A stretch of DNA of 64,000 bases from Artocarpus heterophyllus (taxonomy: Eukaryota > Streptophyta > Magnoliopsida > Rosales > Moraceae), in NCBI GenBank assembly GCA_025403435.1, contig CM046348.1, positions 11,929,000-11,992,999 on the forward strand, given 5' to 3'. Below, one piece after another: positions 1 to 12,250 of the stretch (positions are counted from its first letter, which is position 1; every line of letters starts with the position of its first letter). The translations under genes and the position numbers were made by a program. The notes beneath the pieces are model-generated. The model saw only the letters and a program-made list of their open reading frames with translations, was not told the origin of the DNA and ran no database searches.

Positions 1-520
1 ATTCTTGAACAACTATTTGCGATAACAAATGAAAATTGTTGTCGCAAATAATATTAAATAGACCGCTTTTTTCTCTGCAAAAATTTTGGCAAAAAATTTA
101 ATTTTCACTTTTTGTGACAATATATTCCATCGCCATTGTGATTGACAGTCAATCACAGTTGTACAATAATAACCCCTCTGATTACCATGTTATTATTTGC
201 AACGACAGTGTCATCACAACTAACTATGTATTGGCACGAGAAAACTTTGTGCCATATAGGTTTAGATGCCAAATAGCAATTGCGACGACATATCGTTGTA
301 AATATGAAAGGATATTTTTTTTTATTACTTGTGACAACATGTCGACGCAAATAGGTGGAACATGCAACGGAATTTCGTTGCAAAAATTTCCCACTTTTGC
401 AACTATTTGTTGTTGCAACTTCTATAATATTGGCGATGACAAAAAGTCGTCGCTCGTCGCCAATAGCCCCGATTGTAGTAGTGACTTACCGAGCTTCGTT
501 AATATAGTTCTCGTGATGTA
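1..520. repeat. CACTA-like subterminal repeat region (partial)
   Basis: Short degenerate motifs of the type TTGCGACGA / TCGTCGCAA (also TTGYGAYRAC, GTTGCAAC) recur in both orientations across this stretch, with no coherent reading frame. Clusters of such motifs are typical of the subterminal regions of plant CACTA (En/Spm) transposons. The window begins inside the repeat, so no CACTA terminus or target duplication can be seen. The family assignment is an inference. Confidence 0.35.
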
Positions 521-1340
521 AGTAAGCAATTAAGTACAGATCCGGTTGATTGAGCAAATTGGTGTGAGGTCCCATAATTAGAGCGTTAGAACTTGAGAAT
601 TTCATATTTTTGTATTTTTTATTTAGTCTTATTTTAAAGATTCGTTAAATTACAGATTCCGCTTCCCATGGTTGTGATTTTACAGATTTCGTTTATTTAA
701 TGAAAGTAAATGAGAAGTAGGGCTTTTTAGGCTAGCCGAATGCGAGTATATTGATCAACTAGCTTAGGGGTTCTACAAGTGTCCTTTCAGACGTATCAAA
801 TCCTCTAGAGACAAAACTCAGATGCCAAATCTGAAGGCCTTCATTCCTCTCCGGAGACACTTACGTGTAAAAAAATAAATTTTTAGGTCCTCCAGATGTT
901 GCCAAGCAATTTTGGCATCAAAAGTTAGGTGCTAAAAGGTGAGTTGAAATATTATTATGTTTAGAACGTATTGACCATATATTCCCTATCTTTATTCTTT
1001 TTCCTCACATAGAGAAATGTATTTCAAAATAAATCTCTTAGGTAGAGTAATGGTGGCTGTAAATATAAAATTTTTTTCTCTTTCCTTGCGTTGTGCAATG
1101 TCATATTATCCACTTGGTCATACATGGCTTCAGAGCAGTGATCAATATATGAAAGCAATAAAACGCAAGGAGCAAATTAACAAGGCAAGGAAGGAGGAAG
1201 GAACTTAGAAGTTGTTGGTGGTCGCTTTCTTTTGGCTAAACTGTAAAGCTTTATCGCTTGTCTATCTTTTTCCCATTTTGTGGAAATTGAAAACTTGGTG
1301 TTGTTTGCATGATCTTTCTTAAGTGTTCTTCAACTTTTGG
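521..1340. other. Unassigned intergenic sequence
   Basis: AT-rich sequence with only short reading frames and no recognisable protein motif, RNA gene or terminal repeat. Confidence 0.5.
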
Positions 1341-2100
1341 TGGTGAGGAAGTCATGTCCTTCATGGTCGTGTAGAAATAAACTTTTGTTTTTTTTTCTTC
1401 TTCGACCGTGGGTTTTTGTTAGCCACGATAACAAAATTGTTGATAAACGATGGAACTTTCAAAGATAGTTTTCTAAAAACCGTCGTCTTATATATATTAA
1501 ATACACAGCACAGACAAGATATACAAACCGTTGTCCTATGTATATATACCACGATGGTTTCGATAAATCCTCATGGAATTTGATGGTCTTTTTTTTTTTT
1601 TTTTTCAAACAAAGATTCCTACTGTTGTTTAATGGCCAGGTTTCTACGATGGTTTTAAAGATTGATGTAGAAAATTATCTTAAAACCCCAAAATTAGAGG
1701 GTTCAAATCAAAACATGAATAGCTTAAAAACCTTACGAGCACCTCCAAAAATAGCTGATAACCTCCGAAATTCTCTCTCTCTACCGCCATCCCATATCGC
1801 CGCCACCATCCACCATCTCCCCTCCCTCTCCTCCTCATTGTTTGAAAGTGATTTCTTGTTCTTTTTAATATTTTTGATGTTTTTGTTGCAACAATTAATA
1901 GTTTGCAATATTTGAGTGTAAATAGATATTATTTTTAGTTCTTGTAGTTAGTTTATTAGTAAAAATTATTGATAAAACAACGAGATTTTACAAGAGATAC
2001 TTAACCATCATGGAATCAATTGTGGAATCTCTTAACATACCATGACGGTTGATTCCACGATGGTTTTAAATTGTCATGGAACCATCAATTTATAATAGTA
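1341..2100. repeat. Second CACTA-like subterminal repeat region
   Basis: The motifs ACGATGGTTT, CCGTCGT and AACCRTCATGG recur many times in both orientations, most densely at 1410-1690 and 1990-2095. The right edge reads, on the minus strand, ACTATTATAAATTGATGG, close to a CACTA-type end, but the leading C is not preserved. No transposase is visible. I infer a non-autonomous CACTA-type relic whose motif differs from the one at 1-520. Confidence 0.35.
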
Positions 2101-2634
2101 ATCGATTCTGCCTCTATCAAGTTCCTACTAATTCCATTAAGAACTGAGTGGTTCCATATCCTCTTCTAAGCAATGAAAAATTTCAATGAGTGTAAATGAA
2201 CATAATCTTAATCGGCGAAAGTTGAGTTCCTTGGCAGTTTTGGATTTATAAAGCCTAAGGGATCGATATTTATCATTATTATGTTGAGCTCCTCAATTTT
2301 TTATGTTTTGCATAATAGCTTAGATGAATCTTTTAGTAGCTTATAACTCACCTCAATGTTGGTGTATCAATCACATCCTACAATCATGACTAATATCAAC
2401 TTTATCATCACATGGATAAGAATTGAGCTTGAGGAATAAAATTTAGGTGGCCTAAGTTCTAATTTCAAGTTGATGTATCTATCAAGATCATCTTTTTTTT
2501 TTTTTTTTTTACCAATGAGTAAAGGATCATGGCATCTTTGCTTATCTCAACTCTCTGAGGAGATGTCTCTTTATGCATAAATCTTATTCTCGAAATTAAG
2601 TAATTATGTTGACGACCCATAATTGAATCAAGTA
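2101..2634. other. Unassigned intergenic sequence
   Basis: AT-rich, with a poly-T run near 2490-2510. No gene or defined repeat is seen. Confidence 0.5.
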
Positions 2635-2754
2635 GGGCCTGTTTGGTTCGAGTATTTAGATAAAGTATTTGAATAAAGATTTAAATTTTTGTGAGAGAAA
2701 ATACTGTAGCAAAATGATTCGAACCGTGATTCAAGTATCGAAACAAACGGGCTC
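2635..2754. mobile_element. Small MITE with GGGCCTGTTTGGTTCGA-type ends
   Basis: The left end GGGCCTGTTTGGTTCGAGTA and the reverse complement of the right end (GAGCCCGTTTGTTTCGATAC) form imperfect terminal inverted repeats around about 120 bp of AT-rich DNA without coding capacity. The size and the TGTTTGG-like ends fit hAT-type MITEs of plants. A clean target duplication was not found. Confidence 0.55.
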
Positions 2755-4929
2755 GTAGAGATTCGAAATCCTTGTAATGCTCTGTCCATATAAAGTAGAG
2801 ATCCGAGTTAATTATTACCGGATAATTCACCTTAATACTTAAAACTACAAATCTTTTTGCAATAGCTCATTGTCTTTGATAACTAAGATGTAATTCCAAT
2901 TCCTAGTGTTCAATATTCCTCATTTTTATGATCTTCAATAACAATTTTTATTTTTTCATCATACTTTGTAGAATTTCCTCAACTAGAGTAAAGAAATATT
3001 TTTTTTTTCAATCAAAAAATAATAAAACTTTGAGATAAAACAATCAAGAGGTAAAACAGAACTTATTCTTTATCCAATTATGAATAATCTATAAAGATAT
3101 ACATAATAAAAGAAGTCATTTACTGGACTAATTAGAGTCTCGTAATATAACAAATTATAAAAAATACACCTTCAAATCCATAATAAAGTGATATCAAAGT
3201 TAATAATTATATAAAACAAATGAAGCATAGATTAATTTATCATTTGTATTGGGTGTTGATGCTAGCTTATTAGTTCTCGTTTGACGGATCAGGCTAATCC
3301 ATTACCACCGGAACAATAGAAGCATAGACGAGCCAAATCACTGTGCCTGATGGAACACTTGGAGCACAGTTCTAAATTAGACTAGATGTACGTACATGGC
3401 CTACAAGATGTGGCGTTTATCCCTACATATTTTCTCGGTTCCAAAAAATAATTATTTAAATTAGTCATTGAGATTTTAGAATAATTAATTATTTAAATTT
3501 GACATTTAAATAATTATTTAAATCCTAGTTAAATTTAAATTTTAAATAAATAATTTTTAATTTTTAAATTAAATAATTATTAAAATAATAATATTTTAAT
3601 TTAAATTGGATTTGAGTTGATTTAAATTATCCTTTATCATGCAGAAAACCACTCTCTCCCCACACTGTTATTCATCGAAGTTCTACATTTCTTGAGGAAG
3701 TGTCAAACCAATTTTAAAGGGACTAAGCAATGAGAAAAATATCTTCCAATTTCCTAATAGACTTTTGACTCCTATTATTTTTAAAAATAGAGGCCTTAGA
3801 TGCTTATATATTTTTAAACTACCTTAGTATAAATTACGAAGTAGAGATTAGACTACTCACTTTTAATAATCCTAGTTTCTTATCAATAAAGGGTTAAAAG
3901 AAAAGAAGTTGTAATGGAGTTTGTTAAGTTGTACTCTCACACAACGATCTCAAATAAGAAAATAACATTGAAGGCTTAGTTTGGCCACATCGGAATTGCC
4001 AACGCATTTGCATCCTAACATGTCATACCTTTCGAATCTACCAGACCCTAATGATGTTTATGTTTTTATATGTTATAAAATATATTTCTCCCTTTTTTAA
4101 AAGAAAATATCTCCTCTGCTCCTTAGTTTTAGAAGAACCTACAGTAGTACAGTGCAACATTTTTCTTTTTATTTTTTTCACCTGCCAAATTCTTCAATAG
4201 CCATCATTTTAGTTCCTCTATCGCATTTAGCCCCTTCTTTAAAGAGGAACAAGGCATTACTGGTGTTGTCTTTAAGCGGACTAGTGATTTTTTAATCTTA
4301 CATGAGGATGAAGTAATTGTCTTTGATGGCTGAGCTGTGATTTGAAGAACCGAACCAACAACTTCTCAGATTTGAACGTAGTGAACCATATTGAATAAAA
4401 CGAACAACTTGTCAGGTCTAAATGAAGTGAGACCATTTGTTGGAGCACAAAAATTATTAGGAGGCTTCAACGGTAGTTTATTAACACAAAAAAAAAAAAA
4501 AAAAAACATCGCAAAATGACTACAAATTTTTTCCTTAAAAAGGGAACAAATTCATATTAGAATAAAAATATAAAAAATTGTAGAACTTGATTATAAAAAT
4601 CTAACAGTTTAGAACTACGTTTTTTTTCCCTTACACTACCAAAAAGTTGCAGACAAATTTTTCCCAACCCCCAAATGTGAAGAAAGAAGTAGGTGATCTA
4701 AATTATCGTTTTTGCCCTTAATGACCCACGTGCAGGTTACATGGGCGGTACAAATTCTGTTTCTTTTAAGAAAAAAAAGGATGAAAGGGGCAAAATGAAG
4801 ATTTTGAAGATTGAGGGGGGCAAAGTGGTGATTTAAAGGTTTAGAGGGCAAAACGAGAGAGACTCTAAAGTTTAAGGGTTATTGACGTTAATAGCCTAAA
4901 AGTTTTGTTCAATGGGCTGCTTAAAAAAA
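2755..4929. other. AT-rich intergenic sequence, no gene seen
   Basis: Only short, motif-free frames occur. Positions 3440-3620 consist almost wholly of A/T with many ATTTAAAT-type self-complementary stretches. Positions 4640-4880 contain purine-rich GGGGGCAAARTGGTGATTT-like phrases common in non-coding plant repeats. Poly-A runs lie near 4490 and 4940. Confidence 0.45.
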
Positions 4930-5760
4930 TCCCTAAAAAAAAAAAAATCAAATTGTCTATTAAATAATTAAGAAACCAACGATGCAAACTACCTGATTTA
5001 TAAATCAAATCATTGATGACTAAGATGATAGTACCCCTCGTTTATGAAAAAGAACATTTCCTATCATATGAAATTTTGTTTTATGGAATGAGCCAACTTA
5101 TTAGACTCGAAGTTTACATAGTAGCCTGACTACATGTTTGTTTAGGGCAAATTCATAAAATCAGATCAAATTGATTTTGAGTCTCTTTTGATAATTCAAA
5201 TCCATATGCCATAGTAAAGATTTTTTTTAAGATTCTCCTTCTTAGGAAAAAATATTATAACTTTTTTATTTGATATTTGATTGAGACAATTCTTCTTTTG
5301 TTGCGTTCACAATAAAAAGAGAGATAAATCAAGATCCATATTGGACATTTTTTAACATTGTGAACATTAAAGTTTTGTTAGTAATCAAAAACTTTTTCTA
5401 CTATTTATTCAAACACAAATTTCAATTTTATTCCTTATTCATATTAACACTTTAACAGCACATCTAAACATCAATTTAGATAGCAATTCCAAGCACACAA
5501 CTCAAATGTATTCCAAACTAACACTATTTAAATTTGTTTACCAAACAAGCCCGTAATTTTATATATAACCTAACAATAAATCTACACTTGATTTTATTTT
5601 TAAGGAAAAAACTACAACATATTCTATTTTTAGGTTTCCAAAAATTTTTTCCATAATAAATTATCGGTACTTCTATGACTATCCAGCTAAGGAGAGAAAA
5701 AGAGAGAGTGAGTGAATAAAATTAAAAAATATTTATTAGCTCACTTTCCACTTAGATTGC
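4930..5760 (+). repeat. Diverged direct duplication, copy A
   Basis: This stretch resembles 6840-7270 in the same orientation. Shared landmarks are the ATAAATCAAATCATT phrase (near 5000 and 6903), CATCCAGCTAAGNAGAGA (near 5682 and 7201) and GAGAGAGTGARTGAA just after it. Copy A carries extra DNA between about 5066 and 5575 that copy B lacks, and copy B carries a MITE that copy A lacks. The two may be old LTRs or a local tandem duplication. Confidence 0.55.
5131..5552. mobile_element. Possible MITE inside duplication copy A
   Basis: This DNA is absent from the equivalent place in copy B. Its edges carry weak inverted ends of the ACATGTTTGTTTAG / GGCTTGTTTGG type. There is no coding capacity and the exact ends are uncertain. 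Confidence 0.35.
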
Positions 5761-6004
5761 ATCTCTGGTTCTCTTTGTTGACGTCGTGGTGGTGCTTCTA
5801 TGTCATGGAGTCGCATGGGTCTTCATTGGCACCATGGTAGTGCTTCACATGGATTTTCTGTGTTGCAGTTGGACCCTTGCAGGCCTTCGCCAATGTCGTG
5901 CTGGTGCTTTGCAGTGGAGAAATTGTATTGGTCTTTGTCGATTTGCCCTCTATAGTCATGTTGGTAAACTTATCATTGGTTTTCTTGCCAATGTTGCTAA
6001 GGTT

Positions 6005-6106
6005 TTTAAGGCTTATTTAGTATAATGTATTGTATTGTATTGTATTTTGTGTATATAATATAATACAATACAATATAATATAATACGGTGTGTCAAACAT
6101 ACCTTT
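6005..6106. mobile_element. Short foldback element with ATTGT repeats
   Basis: (ATTGT)n on the left faces (ACAAT)n on the right, so most of the element can fold into one hairpin. Its edges (TTTAGTATAATG on the left, GTGTCAAACATACC on the right) resemble those of the large element at 48939-51222, suggesting one family. Confidence 0.5.
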
Positions 6107-6839
6107 AAGTTATTTAATTTGATAATAACTAGGAGTTGTTTGTAATAAAAAAAGGAAAATCTATATTTGGCACAATTACTTAGAGTGCATTCAGACATTT
6201 TGCTATAATGTTTTTTTTTTTTTAATTTCCTGCAGATTTTTTTCAAACTATGTTTTTAAACACCCTTTATTATCACAATTATTAATTGAAATGTAACGCC
6301 ATGTTACTTTACTCTTCAATTTACATTTTAGTTATTTTTCTAGTACAAATTTACAAACTGTTACATCTTAGTTATTGGTATATAACTTCGCACGGTCCAC
6401 ATAGATTCGTGTTTGATTCTTTCTTTTCTCTTTTAACAATGATAGAAGATTTGTTCTGTGAGCTAATTTAAAAAAAAAAAAGAAAAAAGAAAAAGAAGGA
6501 TCAATCCCTTAAAAAAAAATCAAATTATCTCTTAGGTGTGAATTTGAGCCACCTGGCCCAACCTAGATGAGACGAAAGAAAAAAAAAATCAGGTCGACTG
6601 TCCCTACCCGATTAATAAAAAGAGAGGCCTAGAGCAACCCAATGTCTGCATAGGCCTAGGATCGGGCCAAGCTGTCCAAATTTTTATAAAGGAATTTTAA
6701 AAAAAAAATCCAATTGGGCTAGTCAGGCTTTGATTAGCTCTAGTTTAGGCCTAAATCTTCTACCCAGCCTAGTCCGGGGTTTGGCTTAGGTCGAGCGGGC
6801 TAGGCCCAGGCCATGGGTGTGCCTGTTTAACCTAGCCTA
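6107..6839. other. Unassigned; GGCCTAGG-rich segment
   Basis: Nothing gene-like is seen. Positions 6540-6840 are enriched in GGCCTAG / GGGCTAG / GGCCCAG phrases in both orientations, a low-order repeat of unknown origin. Confidence 0.4.
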
Positions 6840-7270
6840 AATTGACAGCTTTATAATCTTATTAAAGAATTAAGAGACCAACTATTCAAATACCTCTTTC
6901 ATAAATCAAATCATTAACGACTAATAAGGTGTTTGACAAAGTTAGTTAAAATCAAGTTTTTGTTTAAAGAATAATGTCAAGCTCTCAAATATTACAGTAA
7001 AATGTAAAAAACTACTACAATATAAAACTCTTACATATTATAATGTTTTGAAAACTTAATTTGCCAAACACCCTATAAAATGAAAGCACCCATCGTTTGT
7101 GGGGAAAAAAAATACACTCAATTCTATTTTTAAGAGGAAAACTACATCTAATTCTACCATAAGGTTTTAAATGAAAAAAATCCATTATAAATTTTCAATA
7201 CATCCAGCTAAGAAGAGATAAAGAGAGAGTGAATGAAATAAAATAAAAAAATTATTAATTTACTTTTAAC
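6840..7270 (+). repeat. Diverged direct duplication, copy B
   Basis: Counterpart of 4930-5760 (see that entry for the shared landmarks). It ends about 500 bp upstream of the start codon of the hydrolase gene, so it may form part of that gene's upstream region. Confidence 0.55.
6927..7074. mobile_element. hAT-like MITE, copy 1 of a family
   Basis: Terminal inverted repeats GGTGTTTGAC / GCCAAACACC enclose about 150 bp of AT-rich DNA. An internal phrase CTCTTACATATTATAATG is shared with the MITE near 34376-34540 (CTCTTACATGCTATAGT). The element is absent from duplication copy A. Confidence 0.6.
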
Positions 7271-7771
7271 TTTTAATATAATGGTTAAAACTATAATACT
7301 GTAATATATAAAGATTTTATATTATAATATTTTTTTTACTTTTATTGCATGACATGTAAAAATTATATATTATTTTTAACTAAAAACAACTTATGCATAG
7401 GTTCTTAGATCTCATCTTCAGGCTCGAGCAAACAGGATCTCTAGTCGTCTGCGTCTCTTCGCAGTTAGCCTCTTGAATTCCTTCCAACCAACCAAATCAC
7501 CTCCCAAAAAAACTACCAATAAAAAAAAGATTATTAAAAAAAAAACTCCGCATGGCGTTGAAGTCCGCGAAGCTTTACAGGTGCGAACCTTTGAATGGTA
7601 TGCTTTTCTAGACTCTGACCGTCCTTCTCGAAAGCCAATATTTTTTTTTTATTTTTTTTTCTCTCTTAAGAGCAAGTGTCTCTTTTTGGTACAGAATTCA
7701 GGGCCAAACTGAATAATAGTTTCAGTTTTCAAAAGAAGGCGAAGAAAAAAAAGAACAAGAGATTAGAAATA
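7271..7771 (+). promoter_or_regulatory. Upstream region / probable 5' UTR of the hydrolase gene
   Basis: ATATATAAAG at about 7302 is a possible TATA element, followed by a more GC-balanced stretch (7400-7700) that could be 5' UTR. No transcription start can be fixed from sequence alone. The triplets before the ATG at 7772 read in frame back to about 7676 but without another in-frame ATG, so 7772 is the best start. Confidence 0.35.
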
Positions 7772-8092
7772 ATGGCACAGTCATTGAAGTTGCAAGGCGT
7801 CGACGATGAAGTCCAGAAGCTTTTAGACGCCAACATGGACGAAGCTCCTGCTAGAAGGCGTGCTCGTGAGGCTTTCAAGGATATTCAACTTGGGATTGAT
7901 CATATTTTGTTCAAGGTATACTATATTCATTTTCGTCACCTTCTTCTTTTTTTTTTCATTTTTTTCTATTGGATTGTTTATTTCATCATGTATGGTATTG
8001 GTGAATTTGGGATTTTTGTGTTGTTCATTTTGTTCAATGGAATTTTGGGTTTTCTCAGTTGAGATGAGTGACTTGAAATTAGAGAGATTAGA

Positions 8093-8144
<52 letters not shown>

Positions 8145-11100
8145 TGTGTAATAGAACTGGGAAAAGTTATGTTTAATAGTATTAGAGAATAATTAAAAAA
8201 AAAAAGGTTAGAGATTTTGATTAGCAATCTGGATTCTTGAAAATTGGTCATACAACAAGTAAAATACATTAATTTCTATGTCCTTGATTCTGTTGCAGAC
8301 GCCGACCGTTGGATTGAAAATGAAGGAGGTGGGGACTATTCATATTTGTTAACCAACTTCTTGTTTCTATCACTATTGTTATGCGTTCGGAGGTATCTCT
8401 GCCCCAGATATTGGGCAAAGAGTGGACCACCTCTCTTTGGACTTTGGAGGATATACTTCAGTGCTTTTTTGGGCTACAGCTCCATAAATAGCTCAACAAA
8501 CATAAGCAGCTTGAAAGCTTTCATTTTTCCTTTATTGTTGTGCACTTCTATTTTCCATTGAGTTCAGCATATTGATTTACTTGTGTAGGCTTGATATTTG
8601 TTTTCCGAAAAAGCTGCCATTAGCAAAATTAGTATTGTGTTAAGTATTTGGTCTCCTTGTTTATCTTTTTAAAGTTGCTTCGGATTGCAGTCATATGAGG
8701 TGAACTCTAGGGGAGTGGAGATTTTCTCTAAGAGTTGGCTTCCAGAGACATGTAGCCCCAAAGCGATAGTGTGTTTTTGTCATGGTTATGGTGACACATG
8801 CACGTTTTTCTTCGAAGGCATGTAGCTTCAGTTGAAAATTTAGTGAACTAATTTTTTTGTTTCGCCATAGCTGATTGAATCTAATTATTTTATAAGAATT
8901 TCAGGAATTGCGAGGAAGTTGGCATCATATGGATTTGGAGTTTTTGCAATGGATTATCCAGGATTGGGTCTCTCAGAAGGTCTTCATTGCTTTATCCCAA
9001 GCTTTGACCAGCTTGTAGACGATGTCATTGAGCACTACTCCAAAGTCAAAGGTGATGCTAAGTCTTTTAATGACCTGTACAGCTTTTAAGCAATGAAGGA
9101 TTAGTGCAATTCAAACACTAGGGAATTTTTACAGAGTCGGTAGGAACTATCATTTTTCTCTACCTATAGGAACTTCTGTATTTAGCCTTTAGATTAATTT
9201 TCAACAATCTGATTTTTGTGTGATAGCAGTTTTGTGTCGCACATGCAAATTTTTAATGTATACACTCACATATTAGACAATTGAATTATTAATCCAATGG
9301 CTAAACATTAGTTTATACTGGTACTTTGGTAGTAAGAAAGAAAGTTCACGCCATAAAAGTTCCCACCCTTATAATGAACTTGTCTGAGAAGCGATAATTA
9401 AGTTTGCATACTCTGAGGAATGAGTCTTATCTATGTGGAGTTACTTGTCAAAGGAATAAAAATATTGTGTGCATTTGTGTGCTATTGAGTTATGAGTATG
9501 TTTATGCTAAGAGCTTTGAATCTGCATACTGTAATAGGTTTTAGAAGCCATATAAAAATTTGAGTTTTGCAGAATTACCTTTACTAAGTACTATCCTTCT
9601 TTCAGATGAATTTTGCAGAATTATCTTCTTTTTGCCTGTAACAATTTCTGGAGTATGATAACTAGATCTAAGCTTAATCATTAAAAAAGAAAAAAAAACC
9701 ACTAGATCTAAGCTGTATGAGAAGGTAGTGTGCAAAGATATTTTTGAACTTTTAATATACGACCACTGTGGTAAAAAAATTGGTTATCAGACGAATACGA
9801 GACAGCTTCTGTTTCTTTTCATAATGGTAAATGAACTAGATCAGTTGAAAGTTCACGTTGGTGGTGTTCAGTTGCTGGTTGATTTTTGGTTTGCTTTGGA
9901 TGAACCTCCCCCTTCTTTTAAGTGTTAAATAGTTATGGAAAGAGAAACTTATATCTTGATAGCCTGGCAATTTTTTTAGAAGTTAGGCTGCTATCTTCCG
10001 TATATTATTACTTTGCTTTTTTCTTTGGAACCCTTTGGAGAATTAAAGCATTGAATTTCCTTGGGCATTTTTTTCTCATCACGAGAGTCGATTTAATGTT
10101 GTTTAATGTTTTACCTACCAAAGAGGAGAATAATTGGACAACTGAGATGATTAACCCCCTAGGTTGATAGTTTGCAGGGATCTAATCGTTTAGATATTAT
10201 TTGGCTGTTGACGTACTTGTATTTTTCTTTTTTGAAAGTTTGTGCATTGTACCACAAGTCCACCTGATCGTTTGTAGAAAATATAGGTATATATTCGATA
10301 CTAGTGAGGATGCTTGTTACGGGACACCATATTCAATCAATATGCTGGAAAAAATATCTTTTTATCATTCATTTGTTCTTCATTTGGACTCTAAAGGGAA
10401 TCACTTACCTAAATAATCAATTTGAATGCTGGCAGCTGTGGTTTCCTTTGCCTTCTTTTCTTCTTTCCAATCAGTTGTTTCCTTTATGTACCTCTGAACT
10501 TGCTCGTTTTCGGTTTGTTTCCCTCATTTTTCCTTTTCAGAATATATGATCACAAAATGAAATGCTATGGTATAAGTAATTGTCTGAACACAATGTACCA
10601 TGTTTTTCTATAGCATTTATAAGTAATCACCTAACATGAGCTATCATGTTTTTCTATAGCATCTCTGATCTTTGTGCTTATTTATTCTCAATGATGGCAG
10701 AGAACCCGGAGTTCCATTCTCTTCCAAGCTTCCTCTTTGGACAGTCTATGGGTGGAGCTGTGGCTCTGAAGATGCACCTAAAGCAACCAAATGCATGGAC
10801 CGGTGCAGTTCTTGTTGCACCAATGTGCAAAGTAATTACTGAATCAAGATCAATGTATTAAAATTGCCTTTATGATATTGGAACCTTTGTGATTGACAGA
10901 AACAATGTTTTGTAGATTGCAGATGACATGGTTCCACCATTGCTGCTAAAGCAGATCCTGATTGGTCTTGCTAAGTTTCTTCCAAAGATGAAACTAGTGC
11001 CACAAAAGGATTTGGCTGAGGCCGCATTCAGAGACTTGAAGAAGAGAGAGATGGTATGAATGTTTTAGGCTTATAGCAAATTGTACTAATAAGACGCTAG

Positions 11101-12250
11101 ACAGAAAATTGGAAATTGAACTAAGAACAGGAATTTTATTGATGAAGAAATTGAAAGATTATAAAGGAAACCCCAATTCCTTGGAGAGACTATCTGACTC
11201 TCCCTTTCGCTGACCAAGGCTTTTTCCCATTAAACCAGACCTGCCCAATTAGCCAATAATCCCTCTTATTTATACTAGTAATTCCAGCCAACAAGTCCAA
11301 CTAATTGTCAAGAAACTACTAATTCCCTGAACTAACTAACAAGTCCTATCACTTACATACTGAAGTCACAGTTGATCATAATCTTAACTTCTCTGTGCCC
11401 TGCTTCTAAGTCATGTTTTTCTAGTCTCCATGCTATGATTTATGCAAACAAAGTTCCTTGTTGACCAGAATTTTTCTTACTCTGAATCCAGACAGCCTAC
11501 AATGTCATTGCTTACAAGGATAAACCGCGGTTACGGACTGCATTAGAAATGCTGAAAACCACACAAGAGATAGAATGTCTCTTGGAACAAGTATGGTGTT
11601 TCTGTACTTTGTTTTATTACATTTGTTTTTGCGGGAATCTGGTTCCGTCTATTTGCATAGACTTCTTCCCTTTTGCATGTGAATTGTATTGTTGGACACC
11701 ATCTTATTATCTTTTTCGTCCACTTACATTATAAGTGGTATTTTTATGAACTTATAAAAGCTGGCTGGAATCTATCATGAATTTTGAGTTAAAGATGTCA
11801 TCAATGTCTAAAGCTGCTAAATTTTCATTCACCTATCTAGAATATTCCATTTTAATTTTAAGAGATTTCATTGTACCTAGAACTTTTAGTTGATTTCCAA
11901 AACACTTATTACAGACACTAGTACTTAGTTGTAGCCTACACAGGATTTCACTTTTACACAGTACTATGGAATTGTTAATATACGCTAAGGATTTTTTCCC
12001 TCTTGAATGGACGTCTTTACAGGTCTCCCTGCCATTATTAATCTTGCATGGCGAGGCCGACATTGTTACCGACCCGTCTGTGAGCAAGGCCCTGTATGAG
12101 AAGGCTAGAAGTCCAGACAAGAAGCTTAACCTCTACAAGGATGCTTATCATTCGCTACTTGAGGGTGAGCCTGATGAAATGATAGTTCAAGTTTTTAATG
12201 ACATTGTTTCATGGCTCGATGAGCATGGCGCAAAAAGTACAAGCGGCTGA
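7772..12250 (+). CDS. Monoacylglycerol lipase / caffeoylshikimate esterase-like alpha/beta-hydrolase
   Basis: Eight exons: 7772-7915, 8299-8328, 8691-8817, 8905-9051, 10701-10831, 10916-11053, 11492-11590, 12023-12250. They join in frame to 347 aa, the normal size for plant MAGL proteins. An acidic, basic-rich head (about residues 1-58) precedes the hydrolase fold. Visible active-site features are the oxyanion HGYGD near residue 88, the nucleophile elbow GQSMGG (Ser165), Asp285 in HGEAD and His315 in DAYHS. The family hydrolyses acylglycerols or lysophospholipids, and one branch (CSE) cleaves caffeoylshikimate in lignin synthesis. The sequence does not decide the substrate. No signal peptide is seen, so it is probably cytosolic or membrane-associated. 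Exon 2 is only 30 nt. Intron 3 must use a GC donor (GAAG|GCATGT) to keep the frame; all other introns are GT-AG. No frameshift or stop interrupts it, and I judge it functional. Confidence 0.93.
8095..8149. repeat. (TG)n microsatellite in intron 1 of the hydrolase gene
   Basis: An almost pure TG dinucleotide run with one TT interruption near the right end. It lies in the 383-nt first intron and is likely to vary in length between individuals. Confidence 0.95.
8818..8904 (+). other. GC-AG intron (intron 3 of the hydrolase gene)
   Basis: The exon ends GAAG and the intron begins GCATGT and ends TTTCAG. Joining gives Phe-Glu-Gly-Ile-Ala-Arg, which fits the family. The only nearby GT (4 nt downstream) would shift the following exon out of frame. 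GC-AG introns are a known minor class that usually have, as here, a good match to the rest of the donor consensus. Confidence 0.85.

Noticed and set aside
7676..7771. N-terminal extension of the hydrolase upstream of 7772
   Set aside because: The frame is open but has no ATG (only a GTG), and the sequence is a Lys-rich poly-A stretch typical of a leader.
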